From Antrihabitans stalagmiti (GTDB lineage: Bacteria > Actinomycetota > Actinomycetes > Mycobacteriales > Mycobacteriaceae), in the NCBI RefSeq assembly GCF_016482825.1, contig NZ_JAEMNV010000001.1:496001-560000 (forward strand): a stretch of DNA of 64,000 nt, given 5' to 3'. Every line of letters starts with the position of its first letter. Position 1 is the first letter of the stretch. Shown here in pieces: positions 9,165 through 18,250 of this stretch. The position numbers were made by a program, and so were the translations under genes. The notes beneath the pieces are model-generated. The model was given only the letters and a program-made list of their open reading frames with translations, did not search any database and was not told where the DNA came from.

Positions 9165-9458
9165 TCATGCGCCCGGGGCGAACCTGCCATCAGGAAACAT
9201 CCGTCCATGGCGTGAAACCGCTGATCCGAAGAGGGACTTCTTGCCTGCGACCGTGACACGAACCGACATCGTGTAGGCCTGTTGACCCTGCTCGCGGTAC
9301 ACCGTCGACGTGATCGCATAGGTGACGCTGTCGGCGACCAGCTCTCGAGTCGTCGTCGACGAATTGTCGTCGGCATACGCCAGTTCGGCGTAGGTCGTCC
9401 CACGCTGCCACGCATCGAGTTGCTCGTCCGCCAGCCGACCGGCCACCTGCTTGTCCAT
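9165..9458 (-). CDS. Hypothetical protein, 97 aa
   Basis: The product opens with MDKQVAGRLADEQLDAWQRG and carries a central VTYAITSTVYRE stretch that looks like beta structure. No signal peptide or membrane segment is visible. I do not recognise a family. It shares the minus strand with the secreted protein (77-nt gap, so possibly one operon) and diverges from the phosphotransferase gene at 9532. The palindrome at 9517-9530 lies in the shared 73-nt upstream region and could control both directions. Confidence 0.55.
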   Translation of the reverse strand: MDKQVAGRLADEQLDAWQRGTTYAELAYADDNSSTTTRELVADSVTYAITSTVYREQGQQAYTMSVRVTVAGKKSLFGSAVSRHGRMFPDGRFAPGA

Positions 9459-9516
9459 GAGGGCAGCGTAGGCGAGTCGGGGCGCTGATTCACGGTATCG
9501 GAACCGCAGGCATTTC

Positions 9517-9530
9517 TGTAACGTGTTACA
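9517..9530. promoter_or_regulatory. Perfect palindromic operator overlapping a -10 element
   Basis: TGTAACGTGTTACA has perfect 6-bp arms around a 2-nt centre. The internal TAACGT (9519-9524) fits the TANNNT actinobacterial -10 pattern and lies 7 nt before the ATG at 9532, the spacing expected for a leaderless transcript. A dimeric repressor, TetR-like by site form (inference), would occlude the promoter directly. Confidence 0.6.
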
Positions 9531-9531
9531 G

Positions 9532-10683
9532 ATGGCGTTGGAGCAGACAGAGGCAGAACATCAGGCCGAGCTCGCCCGGCCGACCTCCTCGATACGTGAG
9601 GTCGGCCTGCTCCGAAGCGAACTGCAGGACTGGCTCACGGATCGCCTCGGCACGGCTGCGGATCCGATGGTCGACAATGTGGTCATCCCAGCTGCCAACG
9701 GCATGTCGAGCGAAACGATCGTCTTCGACGCCACCTGGCTCGAGGACGGCGAGCGGCAGCTCCATCCATTGGTTGCGCGGGTCGCTCCTGGTGAAACGAC
9801 GATGCCGATCTTTCCGGCCTACGACATGGCTGCCCAGTTTCGAACGATGCGCGCCGTCGCCGACAATTCGTCGGTGCCGGTTCCGGCCACGTATTGGTCG
9901 GAGTCCGATCCAGCAGCGTTGGGCGGACCGTTCTTCGTCATGCAGCGGATCGAAGGTCTGGTTCCACCGGACGTGATGCCGTACAACTTCGGGTCCTGGG
10001 TCACCGAAGCAACCGACGACGAACGTGCACGGCTGCAACGCAACACCGTCGGCGTGCTTGCGGATCTGCATGCAATCGACCTGTCGCACTTCGACTTCCT
10101 CGGATCACCGCCGTCGGTCGCCGAAACAGCCATGCGTGATCACATTGCCGCACAACGCACTTACTACGAATGGGCGACCACAACCGGACCCCGCTCACCG
10201 CTGATCGAGCGGTGTCTCGACGAACTGTCCCGCACCTGCCCGACCGACGCCTCGCCTACCGTCTTCTCGTGGGGCGACGCGCGAATCGGGAACGTCATGT
10301 ACCGGAACTTCGAGCCTGTCGCCGTACTGGATTGGGAAATGGCATCGTTCGGCCCCCGCGAACTCGATCTCGGATGGCTGATTTTCCTGCACCGATTCTT
10401 CGAAGATCTGACAACGCTCGCAGGTATGCCGGGACTGCCACGTTTCCTTCGGCGTGACGACGTTGCTCGCACGTACCGCGAACTGTCCGGACACACACCC
10501 CACGACCTGGACTTCTATGTCTTCTTCGCCGCGGTGCGGCAGGCAACGATCATGTTCCGTGTGCAGAGCCGAGCCATTCATTTCGGCCAAGCCGTCGTGC
10601 CCGACAATCCGGACGAGATGATCCTGCACCACGCGACGCTGGAAAAGATGCTCGCTGGAACCTACTGGACGGGTATCGCCTGA
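9532..10683 (+). CDS. Phosphotransferase family protein (APH/ACAD10-11-like kinase fold)
   Basis: 383 residues. The APH-type catalytic loop reads FSWGDARIGNVMY near residue 245 (usual HGDxxxxN, with the His replaced by Trp), and VAVLDWEMASFGPRELDLGW carries the metal-binding Asp. N-terminal VARVAPG and later QFRTMRAV fit the family ATP-binding lobe. Members next to acyl-CoA dehydrogenases phosphorylate hydroxy-acyl groups or other small molecules. I chose the ATG at 9532 rather than the in-frame GTG at 9523, because the GTG is inside the palindrome and the ATG fits a leaderless start. The stop overlaps the next start (TGATG). Confidence 0.85.
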   Translation: MALEQTEAEHQAELARPTSSIREVGLLRSELQDWLTDRLGTAADPMVDNVVIPAANGMSSETIVFDATWLEDGERQLHPLVARVAPGETTMPIFPAYDMAAQFRTMRAVADNSSVPVPATYWSESDPAALGGPFFVMQRIEGLVPPDVMPYNFGSWVTEATDDERARLQRNTVGVLADLHAIDLSHFDFLGSPPSVAETAMRDHIAAQRTYYEWATTTGPRSPLIERCLDELSRTCPTDASPTVFSWGDARIGNVMYRNFEPVAVLDWEMASFGPRELDLGWLIFLHRFFEDLTTLAGMPGLPRFLRRDDVARTYRELSGHTPHDLDFYVFFAAVRQATIMFRVQSRAIHFGQAVVPDNPDEMILHHATLEKMLAGTYWTGIA

Positions 10684-11798
10684 TGCTGTCGCCGATGGAC
10701 GACTTCCCGATACATCAAGTAGCGCAACCGATTCGACAGGTGGCAACCTCCGACCGGAACTTCTACGACCGCTACTATTTCAACTGCTATCCCGTCGGGG
10801 GAGAGCTGTTTCTCATCGTCGGGTTCGGGCAGTACCCCAATCTCGGCGTCGTCGACGGGTTTGCGGTACTCCGGCGCGGTGACGATCACATCGTCTTCCG
10901 AGCTTCGAAAGCCCTCGGTGCAGATCGGTCCGACACAACGGTCGGTCCGCTCCGAATCGAGGTTCTCGAAGGCTTGCAACGACTTCGGGTCGTGCTCGAA
11001 GCGGGTACCGCCGCAGACATCGCCTTCGACTTGACCTTCGACGCCGACGTTCCCGCGTTCGAAGAGCCGCGGCACTTTCGCCGCCAACTCGAGCGCGTCA
11101 CCTTCGACACCGCGCGTTTCGTCCAGACAGGGACGTGGACAGGAGAATTGACGATCGGCGACGACAGGTTGGCGGTATCGCCCGAGACCTGGCGCGGCAA
11201 CCGGGACCGGTCGTGGGGTGTGCGACCGGTCGGTGAACCCGAACCGGCAGGACGGCGCGCTGTCGACGGCGTGCAGAATTTCTTCTGGATCTACTCCGTG
11301 ATGGCATTCGACGACTACTCGGTGTTCACCTTCGTGCAGGAGGACGAGCGGGGCAGACGAATCGTCGAAGACGCCACCCGGGTCTGGCCGGATCGAGAGC
11401 CCGAATGGCTCGGCCGTCCGGAGCACGAACTCGAGTTCGCCACTGGAACAAGGGATGTGACCGGCGCCGTGCTGAAGTTCGTGCCACCGGTGGGGGAGCC
11501 GATCACCGTGCGATGTGACCTGTTGCTCGCCAACTACATCGGAATCGGCACCGGCTACGGACTGGACGCAGACTGGCGACACGGCATGTGGCAGGGCGAT
11601 CTCGTCGTCCAAGGGCTCCGCAAGACAGTCTCCGAGATAGACCCCGCATTGCGGATGTTCTGTCCGGTCGACCACCTGGCGCGGTTCGAACTACTCGAGG
11701 GCGGGCAGACCCACATCGGGACCGGTCTCTTCGAGGTCGGCGTGATCGGTCCGCACGACAAATACGGCTTCACCGGCTTCGTCGACGGCAAGAGCTGA
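10683..11798 (+). CDS. Conserved hypothetical protein coupled to the phosphotransferase
   Basis: 371 residues, soluble, no signal peptide. The Trp- and Tyr-rich composition (DRYYFNCYPVGGELFLIVG near residue 25, the RDRSWGVRP motif near 178, FFWIYSVMAF near 200) resembles lipocalin/hydroxyneurosporene-synthase-like beta-barrel proteins often found beside phosphotransferases in Rhodococcus and Mycobacterium. I cannot name the family with certainty (a DUF7064/7065-type protein is possible). Its ATG overlaps the phosphotransferase TGA by one base, so the two are co-translated and probably act in the same lipid or steroid-like pathway (inference). Confidence 0.7.
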   Translation: MLSPMDDFPIHQVAQPIRQVATSDRNFYDRYYFNCYPVGGELFLIVGFGQYPNLGVVDGFAVLRRGDDHIVFRASKALGADRSDTTVGPLRIEVLEGLQRLRVVLEAGTAADIAFDLTFDADVPAFEEPRHFRRQLERVTFDTARFVQTGTWTGELTIGDDRLAVSPETWRGNRDRSWGVRPVGEPEPAGRRAVDGVQNFFWIYSVMAFDDYSVFTFVQEDERGRRIVEDATRVWPDREPEWLGRPEHELEFATGTRDVTGAVLKFVPPVGEPITVRCDLLLANYIGIGTGYGLDADWRHGMWQGDLVVQGLRKTVSEIDPALRMFCPVDHLARFELLEGGQTHIGTGLFEVGVIGPHDKYGFTGFVDGKS

Positions 11799-11841
11799 CA
11801 CACGGCGGCGATCTAACCCCGCTCCAGTAGTGTTGCGTGTC

Positions 11842-12846
11842 ATGGCAATCGGGGAGATGATTCGATTTCGAAACACGAGGTCGCGGGTTGGTGCATCCAA
11901 GGTAACCGCGGTACTCGCTGCGGTGGCCGCGACGTGTCTCGCCGCAGGTGGACCGACTGTCGCGAATGCGGTTCCGACGTCGTGTGCGGCCGGTTGGGAA
12001 GCCACGACCCTGGCGTCGGGTCTGGGTTGGATCGAGAACCTGGAATCCGACGGCAAGGGCGGCTTCTATCTCACCGGCGCCGACAACGGCGAGATCTATC
12101 ACGTGAATTCGGAGCGACAGGTCTCAACACTGTTGCGTGGGCTCGACAAGCCCGCAGGGATCCGTTTGATCGGCGATCTGCTGTATTTCGTCACTGGCGA
12201 CGATCCGACCCGGACAGTTGCCGACGGCACCTTGCAACGTCTCGATCTGAGCACCGGTGAGCTTACTGTCCTGCTCGAAGGGTTGTTCGGCCCCAATGGT
12301 CTACTTCTTCTGCCGGATGGCGATCTGCTCATCTCGCGACTCGATATTTTCGGTCCACCAACCGGCATCACACGCTACCGACCCGCAACCGGTGCCGTCA
12401 CACCGTCGTGGTCGAAAGTTCAGCGTTCCAACGGCCTTGCGCTCTCCCCGGACGGAAACTCGTTCTACACCGGTGACGTCACTTCGACGATCATCCGAAT
12501 ACCTTTCGACGCACCGGACACGTCCACGGTGGTGTCGACCATTCCGAATTTGATAGCGCTGCCCGACGATATGCAGGCAACTGCCGACGGCAAGCTGTTC
12601 GTAGCCGACCACTTGGCAGGCGCGGTGTATCAAGTCGATCTCGCCACGGGGGAGTCGTGCAGCATTGTCACAGGGCTGACGAAGCCGAGCCCGATTCGGA
12701 TTCCACCCGACGGCCCGACTTCGGTGCGCATCGCGGCGGATGGTGACGGCTGGGCGCTGTATGTCACCGCGTTCGACGGCACGCTCCGCAAGCTCGTTCC
12801 GCCGGCCAATGTTGACCTGACGCCAATAGGGGTGGAAACCGGTTAA
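11842..12846 (+). CDS. Secreted SMP-30/gluconolactonase-like beta-propeller protein
   Basis: About 334 residues. A signal peptide spans roughly residues 1-43 (basic RNTRSR, hydrophobic AVLAAVAATCLAAG, cleavage near ANA-VP). The mature protein shows repeated propeller blades with the pattern hydrophobic - DG - LYV/LYF (GLDKPAGIRLIGDLLYFV, LFGPNGLLLLPDGDLLIS, RSNGLALSPDGNSFYTGD), typical of SMP-30/LRE-like or strictosidine-synthase-like six-bladed proteins. Substrate unknown. TAGTGT at 11828-11833 fits TANNNT eight bases before the ATG, so a leaderless start at 11842 is likely; an in-frame GTG at 11830 is the alternative. Confidence 0.75.
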   Translation: MAIGEMIRFRNTRSRVGASKVTAVLAAVAATCLAAGGPTVANAVPTSCAAGWEATTLASGLGWIENLESDGKGGFYLTGADNGEIYHVNSERQVSTLLRGLDKPAGIRLIGDLLYFVTGDDPTRTVADGTLQRLDLSTGELTVLLEGLFGPNGLLLLPDGDLLISRLDIFGPPTGITRYRPATGAVTPSWSKVQRSNGLALSPDGNSFYTGDVTSTIIRIPFDAPDTSTVVSTIPNLIALPDDMQATADGKLFVADHLAGAVYQVDLATGESCSIVTGLTKPSPIRIPPDGPTSVRIAADGDGWALYVTAFDGTLRKLVPPANVDLTPIGVETG

Positions 12847-12872
12847 CGTGTGAGGCGACCCTGGAGGTGAGA

Positions 12873-13235
12873 GTGCAATACCGACCGGACTCGGCAGAAT
12901 TGCTGACAACACTGGCCGACCTCCTCGACGACGTCCTCCTGCCTGCGCTGCCCAGTTCGCTGCAGCATCGCGCCAGGGTCGCGGCAAACGTCGTTCGGAT
13001 TCTCGAACGCGAACAACGGCTTTCACCCGATGCCGATCAGCAGGCGCGAACTCGTTACGGCGCACTCCTCGGTCACGACGGCTCGGCAGCCGAACTTGCC
13101 GTAGAGCTCGGTGTGCTGCTCAGAGGCAATACCGACGGCGACCTCGAACGCGACGCCTGGCACGCGTTGGTCGACGTAGCGAGAGCCGATCTGGCCATCG
13201 CCAAGCCTGGTTACGACGGGTGGGAGGGCGAGTGA
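12873..13235 (+). CDS. DUF6285-type small protein
   Basis: 120 residues, helical and acidic, with the opening VQYRPDSAELLTTLADLLDD and a central LQHRARVAANVVRILERE helix typical of the DUF6285 family. These proteins are almost always encoded beside an APH-type phosphotransferase and an acyl-CoA dehydrogenase, as here. The start is the GTG at 12873, six bases after GGAGG (12863-12867); the GTG at 12867 lies inside that ribosome-binding site. The end overlaps the next start (GTGA at 13232-13235). Function unknown; an accessory subunit of the kinase or dehydrogenase is a reasonable guess. Confidence 0.8.
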   Translation: MQYRPDSAELLTTLADLLDDVLLPALPSSLQHRARVAANVVRILEREQRLSPDADQQARTRYGALLGHDGSAAELAVELGVLLRGNTDGDLERDAWHALVDVARADLAIAKPGYDGWEGE

Positions 13236-14240
13236 GCCAGAGCGGGACCGAGGCAGCTCACGACACCGTCGCAGGTATCGAACGTTTCCTCGGAGACCAG
13301 TTCGGTGGGACGTGGACGGTGTCGAACCTCGTTCCGGTCTCAGCGGGCGCGCGCAGGCGCAACGTCGTTCTGGATGCGGTCACAGCAGGTGAGCACCTCC
13401 GGCTGGTCGCTACGATCGTGCCGACGAACATCGAGCTGGTTCCCATCACAGCGGAAGCCGGGATCCGAGAACTTGCGCGCGACAACGGTGTCCCGGTGCC
13501 CCGAATCCACGCGGTCTGCACAGACCCGACCTACGTCGGAGCGTCGTTCCTACTGTCCGAACGCGTCGATGGCGAGACTGTCCCGCGCCGCGTGCTGCGG
13601 CTCGTCGAAGCCGAGGGAATCGGCAACCGGATCGCGGAGCAACTCGGCGTCGCGATGGGTCGGCTGCACTGTATCGATCCAGCGGTCGCAGGCTTTCTTC
13701 CCGGCGACGAAGACGCCGATCCTGCCTCGGCCGCACTGGCCGAACTCGATTCGGCCGTCGACCTGCTGCTCGCCGACAGGCCTGTGTTCGCTTTCGCCCT
13801 GCGTTGGCTCGAGCGGAACCTCCCCGGACCACCACCACGCCGGACGGTTGTTCACAACGACATTCGCAACGGCAACCTCATTGTCGGGCCCGACGGTCTT
13901 CGAGCCGTTCTCGATTGGGAAGGCGCGCGTTGCTGGGGGACCCAATGCGCGACGCTGCGTGGGCAGCCTTGCGGATGTGGCGTTTTCGGGAGGACACCCG
14001 CGAAATCGGTGGTTTCGCAGATCGCTCGATTTCGTCGCCGGCTACGAATCCGTCGGCGGGCTCTTCGATTCCGATCGATTTCATTGGTGGAAGGTGTTGT
14101 GCACGTTGTGGTGGGGCGTCGGATTGGCCAGTCAGGCCGCGGCACATCTCGACGGTACCGTCCGCGACATCGTGATGGCCGCGAGTGGTCGACGTGTGCC
14201 GGAAATCGAGTGGGATCTGTTGATGCTCACCAAACCCTGA
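13232..14240 (+). pseudogene. Phosphotransferase (APH family), frameshifted twice
   Basis: The N-terminal 230 residues are intact, including the catalytic loop VVHNDIRNGNLIV and RAVLDWEGAR. The reading frame then breaks. Family-like sequence resumes in a second frame (GDPMRDAAWAALRMWRFRED) and changes again to a third (SLDFVAGYESVGG through to the C-terminal EIEWDLLMLTKP). The first break near 13931 restores GARLGDPM if TG is removed. The second, near 14023-14026, is explained by loss of one CGCT from a CGCTCGCT tandem. The full-length ancestor would be about 336 residues. Start GTG 13232 follows GGAGG at 13223-13227. Real decay or consensus errors are both possible. A polar effect on the downstream dehydrogenase is possible. 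Confidence 0.8.
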
Positions 14241-14256
14241 TCGGAGCACATCGGAC

Positions 14257-15525
14257 ATGGACCTCGACCTGCCGAGCGACCTCGTCGCCTATCTCGCCGA
14301 ACTGGACGACTTCATCGAGCGCGAGATCGTTCCCCTCGAACAATCCGACGACAACATACGCTTCTTCGACCATCGCCGCGAAGATGCCCGAACCGACTGG
14401 GAGCGAGGTGGTTTGCCGACAGTCGAGTGGGAGGCGTTGCTCGCGGAAGCTCGCAGGCGCGCCGATGCCGCCGGACACCTCCGCTATCCGTTCCCGGCCG
14501 AGTTCGGCGGCAGAGACGGAACGAACCTCGACATGGCGGTCATCCGTGAGCATCTCGCCCGGCGTGGACTCGGGTTGCACTGCGACCTGCAGAACGAGCA
14601 TGCAATCGTGGGCAACAACGTCGGATTGATGCTGATGCTCGAATACGGGTCCCCGCAGCAGAAGTCCGAGTGGATCGACCGATTGGCCTCCGGCACTGCC
14701 GGTTTCGCGTTCGGCATCACCGAACCCGAACACGGTTCCGATGCGACACACATGGAGACCAACGCAGTTCGCGACGGTGACGAGTGGATCATCAACGGCG
14801 AGAAGACCTGGAATACGGGCGTGCACGTCGCCGCCGCAGACCTCGTCTTCGCGCGAACGAGCGGCCGACCGGGCGATGCGGTCGGAATTACGGCCTTTCT
14901 GGTTCCGATGACGACGTCCGGCTTCGTGGTCGAGGAATACCTGTGGACGTTCAACATGCCGACCGACCATGCTCGGGTCTCCCTCACGGACGTGCGGGTG
15001 CCGCACGAGGCGATCTTCGGCGGCGAGGGACGTGGACTTGCGGTCGTGCAGCACTTCTTCAACGAGAACCGCATTCGTCAAGCTGCATCCAGTCTCGGAG
15101 CGGCCGAGTACTGCATCGATCGGTCGATCGAATACGCGAAGCAGCGCAAGCCTTTCGGCAAACCCCTGGCCGCCAACCAGGCGATCCAGTTCCCGATCGT
15201 CGAGCTCCGAACCCAATGCGAGATGCTGCGCACCCTCATCCACAAAACGGCATGGCTGATGGATCGTGATGGACCGTTCTCGCAGTCGGCGCAGGTGTCG
15301 ATGTGCAATTTCTGGTCGAATCGGTTGTGCTGCGAGGCGGCCGACCGCGCCATGCAGATTCACGGCGGACTCGGCTACTCCCGTCACAAACCGTTCGAGC
15401 ACATCTATCGGCATCATCGCCGATACCGCATCACCGAGGGCGCCGAGGAAATTCAGATGCGGCGCATTGCCGGCTATCTGTTCGGGTTCATGCCATCGGG
15501 AGCGCCGAAAGGTGTCGACCGATGA
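14257..15525 (+). CDS. Acyl-CoA dehydrogenase
   Basis: 422 residues, full length for the family. FGITEPEHGSDATHMET and WIINGEKTWNTG are the two flavin/substrate signatures, and the C-terminal helix bundle carries QIHGGLGYSR and RYRITEGAEEIQMRRIAGYL. The catalytic base cannot be fixed by eye, though the ITEGAEEIQ segment is in the usual place. It oxidises an acyl-CoA at the alpha-beta bond with FAD, passing electrons to ETF. It follows the phosphotransferase by 16 nt in a DUF6285-kinase-ACAD operon, an arrangement like human ACAD10/11, where a hydroxyacyl-CoA is phosphorylated and dehydrated (known family analogy; role here inferred). Confidence 0.93.
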   Translation: MDLDLPSDLVAYLAELDDFIEREIVPLEQSDDNIRFFDHRREDARTDWERGGLPTVEWEALLAEARRRADAAGHLRYPFPAEFGGRDGTNLDMAVIREHLARRGLGLHCDLQNEHAIVGNNVGLMLMLEYGSPQQKSEWIDRLASGTAGFAFGITEPEHGSDATHMETNAVRDGDEWIINGEKTWNTGVHVAAADLVFARTSGRPGDAVGITAFLVPMTTSGFVVEEYLWTFNMPTDHARVSLTDVRVPHEAIFGGEGRGLAVVQHFFNENRIRQAASSLGAAEYCIDRSIEYAKQRKPFGKPLAANQAIQFPIVELRTQCEMLRTLIHKTAWLMDRDGPFSQSAQVSMCNFWSNRLCCEAADRAMQIHGGLGYSRHKPFEHIYRHHRRYRITEGAEEIQMRRIAGYLFGFMPSGAPKGVDR

Positions 15526-15659
15526 CTAGCTCGTCCACCTAAGCCGCTGTCGCCATCAGATCGGTGGTTGTGCTGTGGTGTTCATCGAATCTCCCCGTTT
15601 CGATAGAACTGATGTTCGACAAACCTACCGCGACCCACCGACAGAAACTGATCGCCGAA

Positions 15660-15709
15660 ACGTCCCCGCGGGGACGTCGAAACCGGCCCGACACGTCCCC
15701 GCGGGGACG
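15660..15709. repeat. Two identical long palindromes, 33 bp centre to centre
   Basis: ACGTCCCCGCGGGGACGT (15660-15677) is a perfect 18-nt palindrome. A second copy at 15693-15709 is identical over 17 nt. They sit in the 202-nt space between the converging acyl-CoA dehydrogenase and BenE genes. Each could form a GC-rich stem with almost no loop and no U-tract, so either an intergenic repeat family, a protein-binding site pair, or a bidirectional terminator is possible. The rest of the spacer shows nothing I recognise. Confidence 0.7.
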
Positions 15710-15727
15710 CCTGAATCGGGTCGACGT

Positions 15728-16927
15728 TTACGACCTCGTCAGCAGGGTGGCCCGCGTGATCAACCCCATCACCAGTGCCCAGAACGCCGAGCCGATACCA
15801 GCGATGGTGACGCCCGACGCGGCGATCACGAAGGTGACGGCAGCGGCTTCGCGGCCTCGCTCGTCGCGCAGACATGCCGCCAACGAGGACGCGAGCACGC
15901 CGAGCAGGGCAAGGCCGGCGACGGTTTCCACGATTCCGGTCGGCGCTGCGCCGACCATCGTGACGAGCGCCGCGGACCCTAGTCCGAGGACGAAGTAGGT
16001 CAGACCGGCCGAAACGGCGGCAATCCACCGCTTCTTCGGATCGGGGTGTGCGGCAGGTGCCGCCGCGAGTGCTGCGCTGATGGCCGCAAGATTGACAGCG
16101 TGCACACCGGCAGGCGCGGTGACGGCAGTGCCGATGCCGGTGACCGCCATCGACGACCGCCACGGAACCGTATAGCCGTAGGAGGCCAGCACAGCGCTGC
16201 CAGGAATGTTCTGCGACGCCATGGTGACGATGTAGAGCGGCAGCGCGATACCGATCGTCGCCTGCCACGTCCACTGCGGTGTCGTGAGGACGATCGAGGG
16301 CCCGAGGCGTGACGTGTCGACGTCGGAATCGCCGGTGATGATGCTTATGCCGATCACGACTGCGGCGGCGCCGAACGCCGCAGGAACGGCCCAGCGGGGA
16401 GAGAAACGCGTAATCAGCAGCCAAACCACAACGACGGGTGCGATGACAGCAGGATTGTCGGCGAACGCGGTCACCGGTTCGACACACAGCGGCAGGATCA
16501 CCCCGGCAAGCATCGCCTGTGCCAACGACACCGGAATGGACGCGATCAAGGAACCGAGCTTGGACCAGATTCCGGTCGCCACGATGGCAAGACCGGTGAC
16601 GACGAACGCACCGATTGCGGCAGGCCAACCGCCCGCGACAACGCCCGTGCCTGCGAGCAGCGCCGCGCCCGGAGTCGACCACGCGAGTGTGATCGGCATT
16701 CGGTAGCGGTACGCGAGGAACACGATTCCCACGGCCATCACCAGCGACATCGCGAAGAGGCCGGACGCCGCCTGAGCGGGCGTCGCACCGACCGACCGCA
16801 GACCCGCGAGGACCACGGCGAACGAACTGGTGAACCCGACGAGCGCTGTGACTATGCCCGCGCTGATCGGCTGAGACCGCTTGATGGTCGACGCAGTGTC
16901 ATCCGGCACGAACGCCGAGTCTGCCAC
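15728..16927 (-). CDS. benE: BenE family benzoate/H+ symporter-like transporter
   Basis: 399 residues with about 12 hydrophobic segments, the normal size for BenE. Family-like stretches include GFTSSFAVVLAGLRSVGATPAQAASG near the N-terminus, MPITLAWSTPGAALLAGTG, and FADNPAVIAPVVVVWLL in the middle. The family imports benzoate or similar aromatic acids by proton symport. No benzoate degradation genes are visible here, so substrate is uncertain. It follows the CoA-transferase gene by 6 nt on the same strand, making a two-gene operon in which an imported acid could be activated to its CoA ester (inference). Confidence 0.88.
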   Translation of the reverse strand: MADSAFVPDDTASTIKRSQPISAGIVTALVGFTSSFAVVLAGLRSVGATPAQAASGLFAMSLVMAVGIVFLAYRYRMPITLAWSTPGAALLAGTGVVAGGWPAAIGAFVVTGLAIVATGIWSKLGSLIASIPVSLAQAMLAGVILPLCVEPVTAFADNPAVIAPVVVVWLLITRFSPRWAVPAAFGAAAVVIGISIITGDSDVDTSRLGPSIVLTTPQWTWQATIGIALPLYIVTMASQNIPGSAVLASYGYTVPWRSSMAVTGIGTAVTAPAGVHAVNLAAISAALAAAPAAHPDPKKRWIAAVSAGLTYFVLGLGSAALVTMVGAAPTGIVETVAGLALLGVLASSLAACLRDERGREAAAVTFVIAASGVTIAGIGSAFWALVMGLITRATLLTRS

Positions 16928-16933
16928 CCGACC

Positions 16934-18145
16934 TCAAGCCGTCGACACGGCACCGAAGGCACCGCCACGCGCAGCTTCGTCGATCCGGTTCCGGTCGTAG
17001 TTCAGCAACTCGGTGAGCAAAGCCTCGGTGTGCTCGCCGAGGAACGGTGCCCGGCGCACATCGGGTGGCGTCGAACCGACTCGTACCGGCGACGCGATGG
17101 TTGACATCGTTCCGAATGTTGGATGCTCTGTCTCGACGATCATTCCGCGTGCAACGGTCTGCGGATCCGCCAGCGCCTGTTCGACCGAATTGACCTCGCC
17201 GACGGGTACACCTGCATCCCGTAACAAGGTCAGCCAATCCGCGCGCTGTCGGGTCCGCAAGATCGAGTCGATGATCGTGCTGAGTTCGTTCGCATTCCTA
17301 TGGCGATCGGCGAAGGTTCGGAACCTGTCATCGGCTGCCAGGTCCGGACGACCGAGTGCCCCCGCGAGGCGGTGCCAGAATTTGTCCTTCGGACACGCGA
17401 TGACGAGCCAGCCGTCGGCGGCTTCGAACGTGCCGAACGGGACGAGCGACGGATGTGCCGAACGGCTGATGCGTTGCGGTTGGTAGCCCTCGTTGAGGTG
17501 CCAGACGCCGAGGTAGCTCAGCATGCTGATCGCCGTATCGAAAAGGCTGACGTCACAGTCCATGCCGACACCGTCGCGCCGGGCAGCAAGCAGACCCGAC
17601 GTCAAGGCCAACGCAGCGACGTAGCCCGTCGAGAAATCGACGAGTGAGAGACCGGACTTCGTCGGCGGTCCGTCCGGTTCGCCCGTCACGTCCATCCAGC
17701 CGGCCATACCTTGCACGATGTAGTCGTATCCGGGCTCACGCATCCGTGGTCCGCTCATCCCGAAACCCGACAGCGAACAGCAGACGATAGCTGGATTGAG
17801 GTGGGCAACATCGGCGTAGCGCAGGCCGAGGGCGGCAGGCACGTCGCCCCTGAGATTGGAGTAGATGGCGTCGGCACCGACAACGAGGTCCGAGAAGACG
17901 GCCCTGCCTGCCGGTACGGCCAGATCGAGTGCGATCGACTTCTTGTTTCGGTTGAAGCTCTCGAAATAGAGCGAGTCGCCGTCGACGACATAGGGCGGCA
18001 CTGTTCTCGACACGTCACCGCCGGTCTTCGGGTCTTCGATCTTGATTACTTCCGCACCGAGATCAGCGAGATGCAACGACCCGAACGGTCCTGCGCCGAA
18101 CTGTTCGATCGCGAGAATTCGGACCCCTTCGAGAGGACGTGGCAT
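16934..18145 (-). CDS. CaiB/BaiF (family III) CoA transferase
   Basis: 403 residues. MPRPLEGVRILAIEQFGAGPFG and LADLGAEVIKIEDPKTGGD are the N-terminal family signature, and the family catalytic Asp lies in GYDYIVQGMAGWMDVTGEPDG. RLAGALGRPDLAADDRF and DAGVPVGEVNSVEQAL complete the usual C-terminal pattern. Family III enzymes move CoA between organic acids by a glutamyl/aspartyl anhydride mechanism. The frame is open further upstream, but the ATG at 18145 fits the family N-terminus and is preceded by GGAAGG. Divergent from the giant NRPS, it shares a 276-nt promoter region with it; BenE follows immediately downstream. Confidence 0.92.
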   Translation of the reverse strand: MPRPLEGVRILAIEQFGAGPFGSLHLADLGAEVIKIEDPKTGGDVSRTVPPYVVDGDSLYFESFNRNKKSIALDLAVPAGRAVFSDLVVGADAIYSNLRGDVPAALGLRYADVAHLNPAIVCCSLSGFGMSGPRMREPGYDYIVQGMAGWMDVTGEPDGPPTKSGLSLVDFSTGYVAALALTSGLLAARRDGVGMDCDVSLFDTAISMLSYLGVWHLNEGYQPQRISRSAHPSLVPFGTFEAADGWLVIACPKDKFWHRLAGALGRPDLAADDRFRTFADRHRNANELSTIIDSILRTRQRADWLTLLRDAGVPVGEVNSVEQALADPQTVARGMIVETEHPTFGTMSTIASPVRVGSTPPDVRRAPFLGEHTEALLTELLNYDRNRIDEAARGGAFGAVSTA

Positions 18146-18250
18146 GTCGCGTTTCCTTCCAATGGTCGTGTGACCAGCATCTTGTGAGATCCTCTGTTCG
18201 GCTGACACCGCGCCGCGCAGATCGCATGCTCGTCGAGTGTGCTGTGACGT

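Noticed and set aside
15522-15542. A six-codon ORF (MTSSST) overlapping the acyl-CoA dehydrogenase stop by ATGA
   Set aside because: It looks like the start of a coupled downstream gene that has been lost, but six codons give no way to identify it; chance is as likely.
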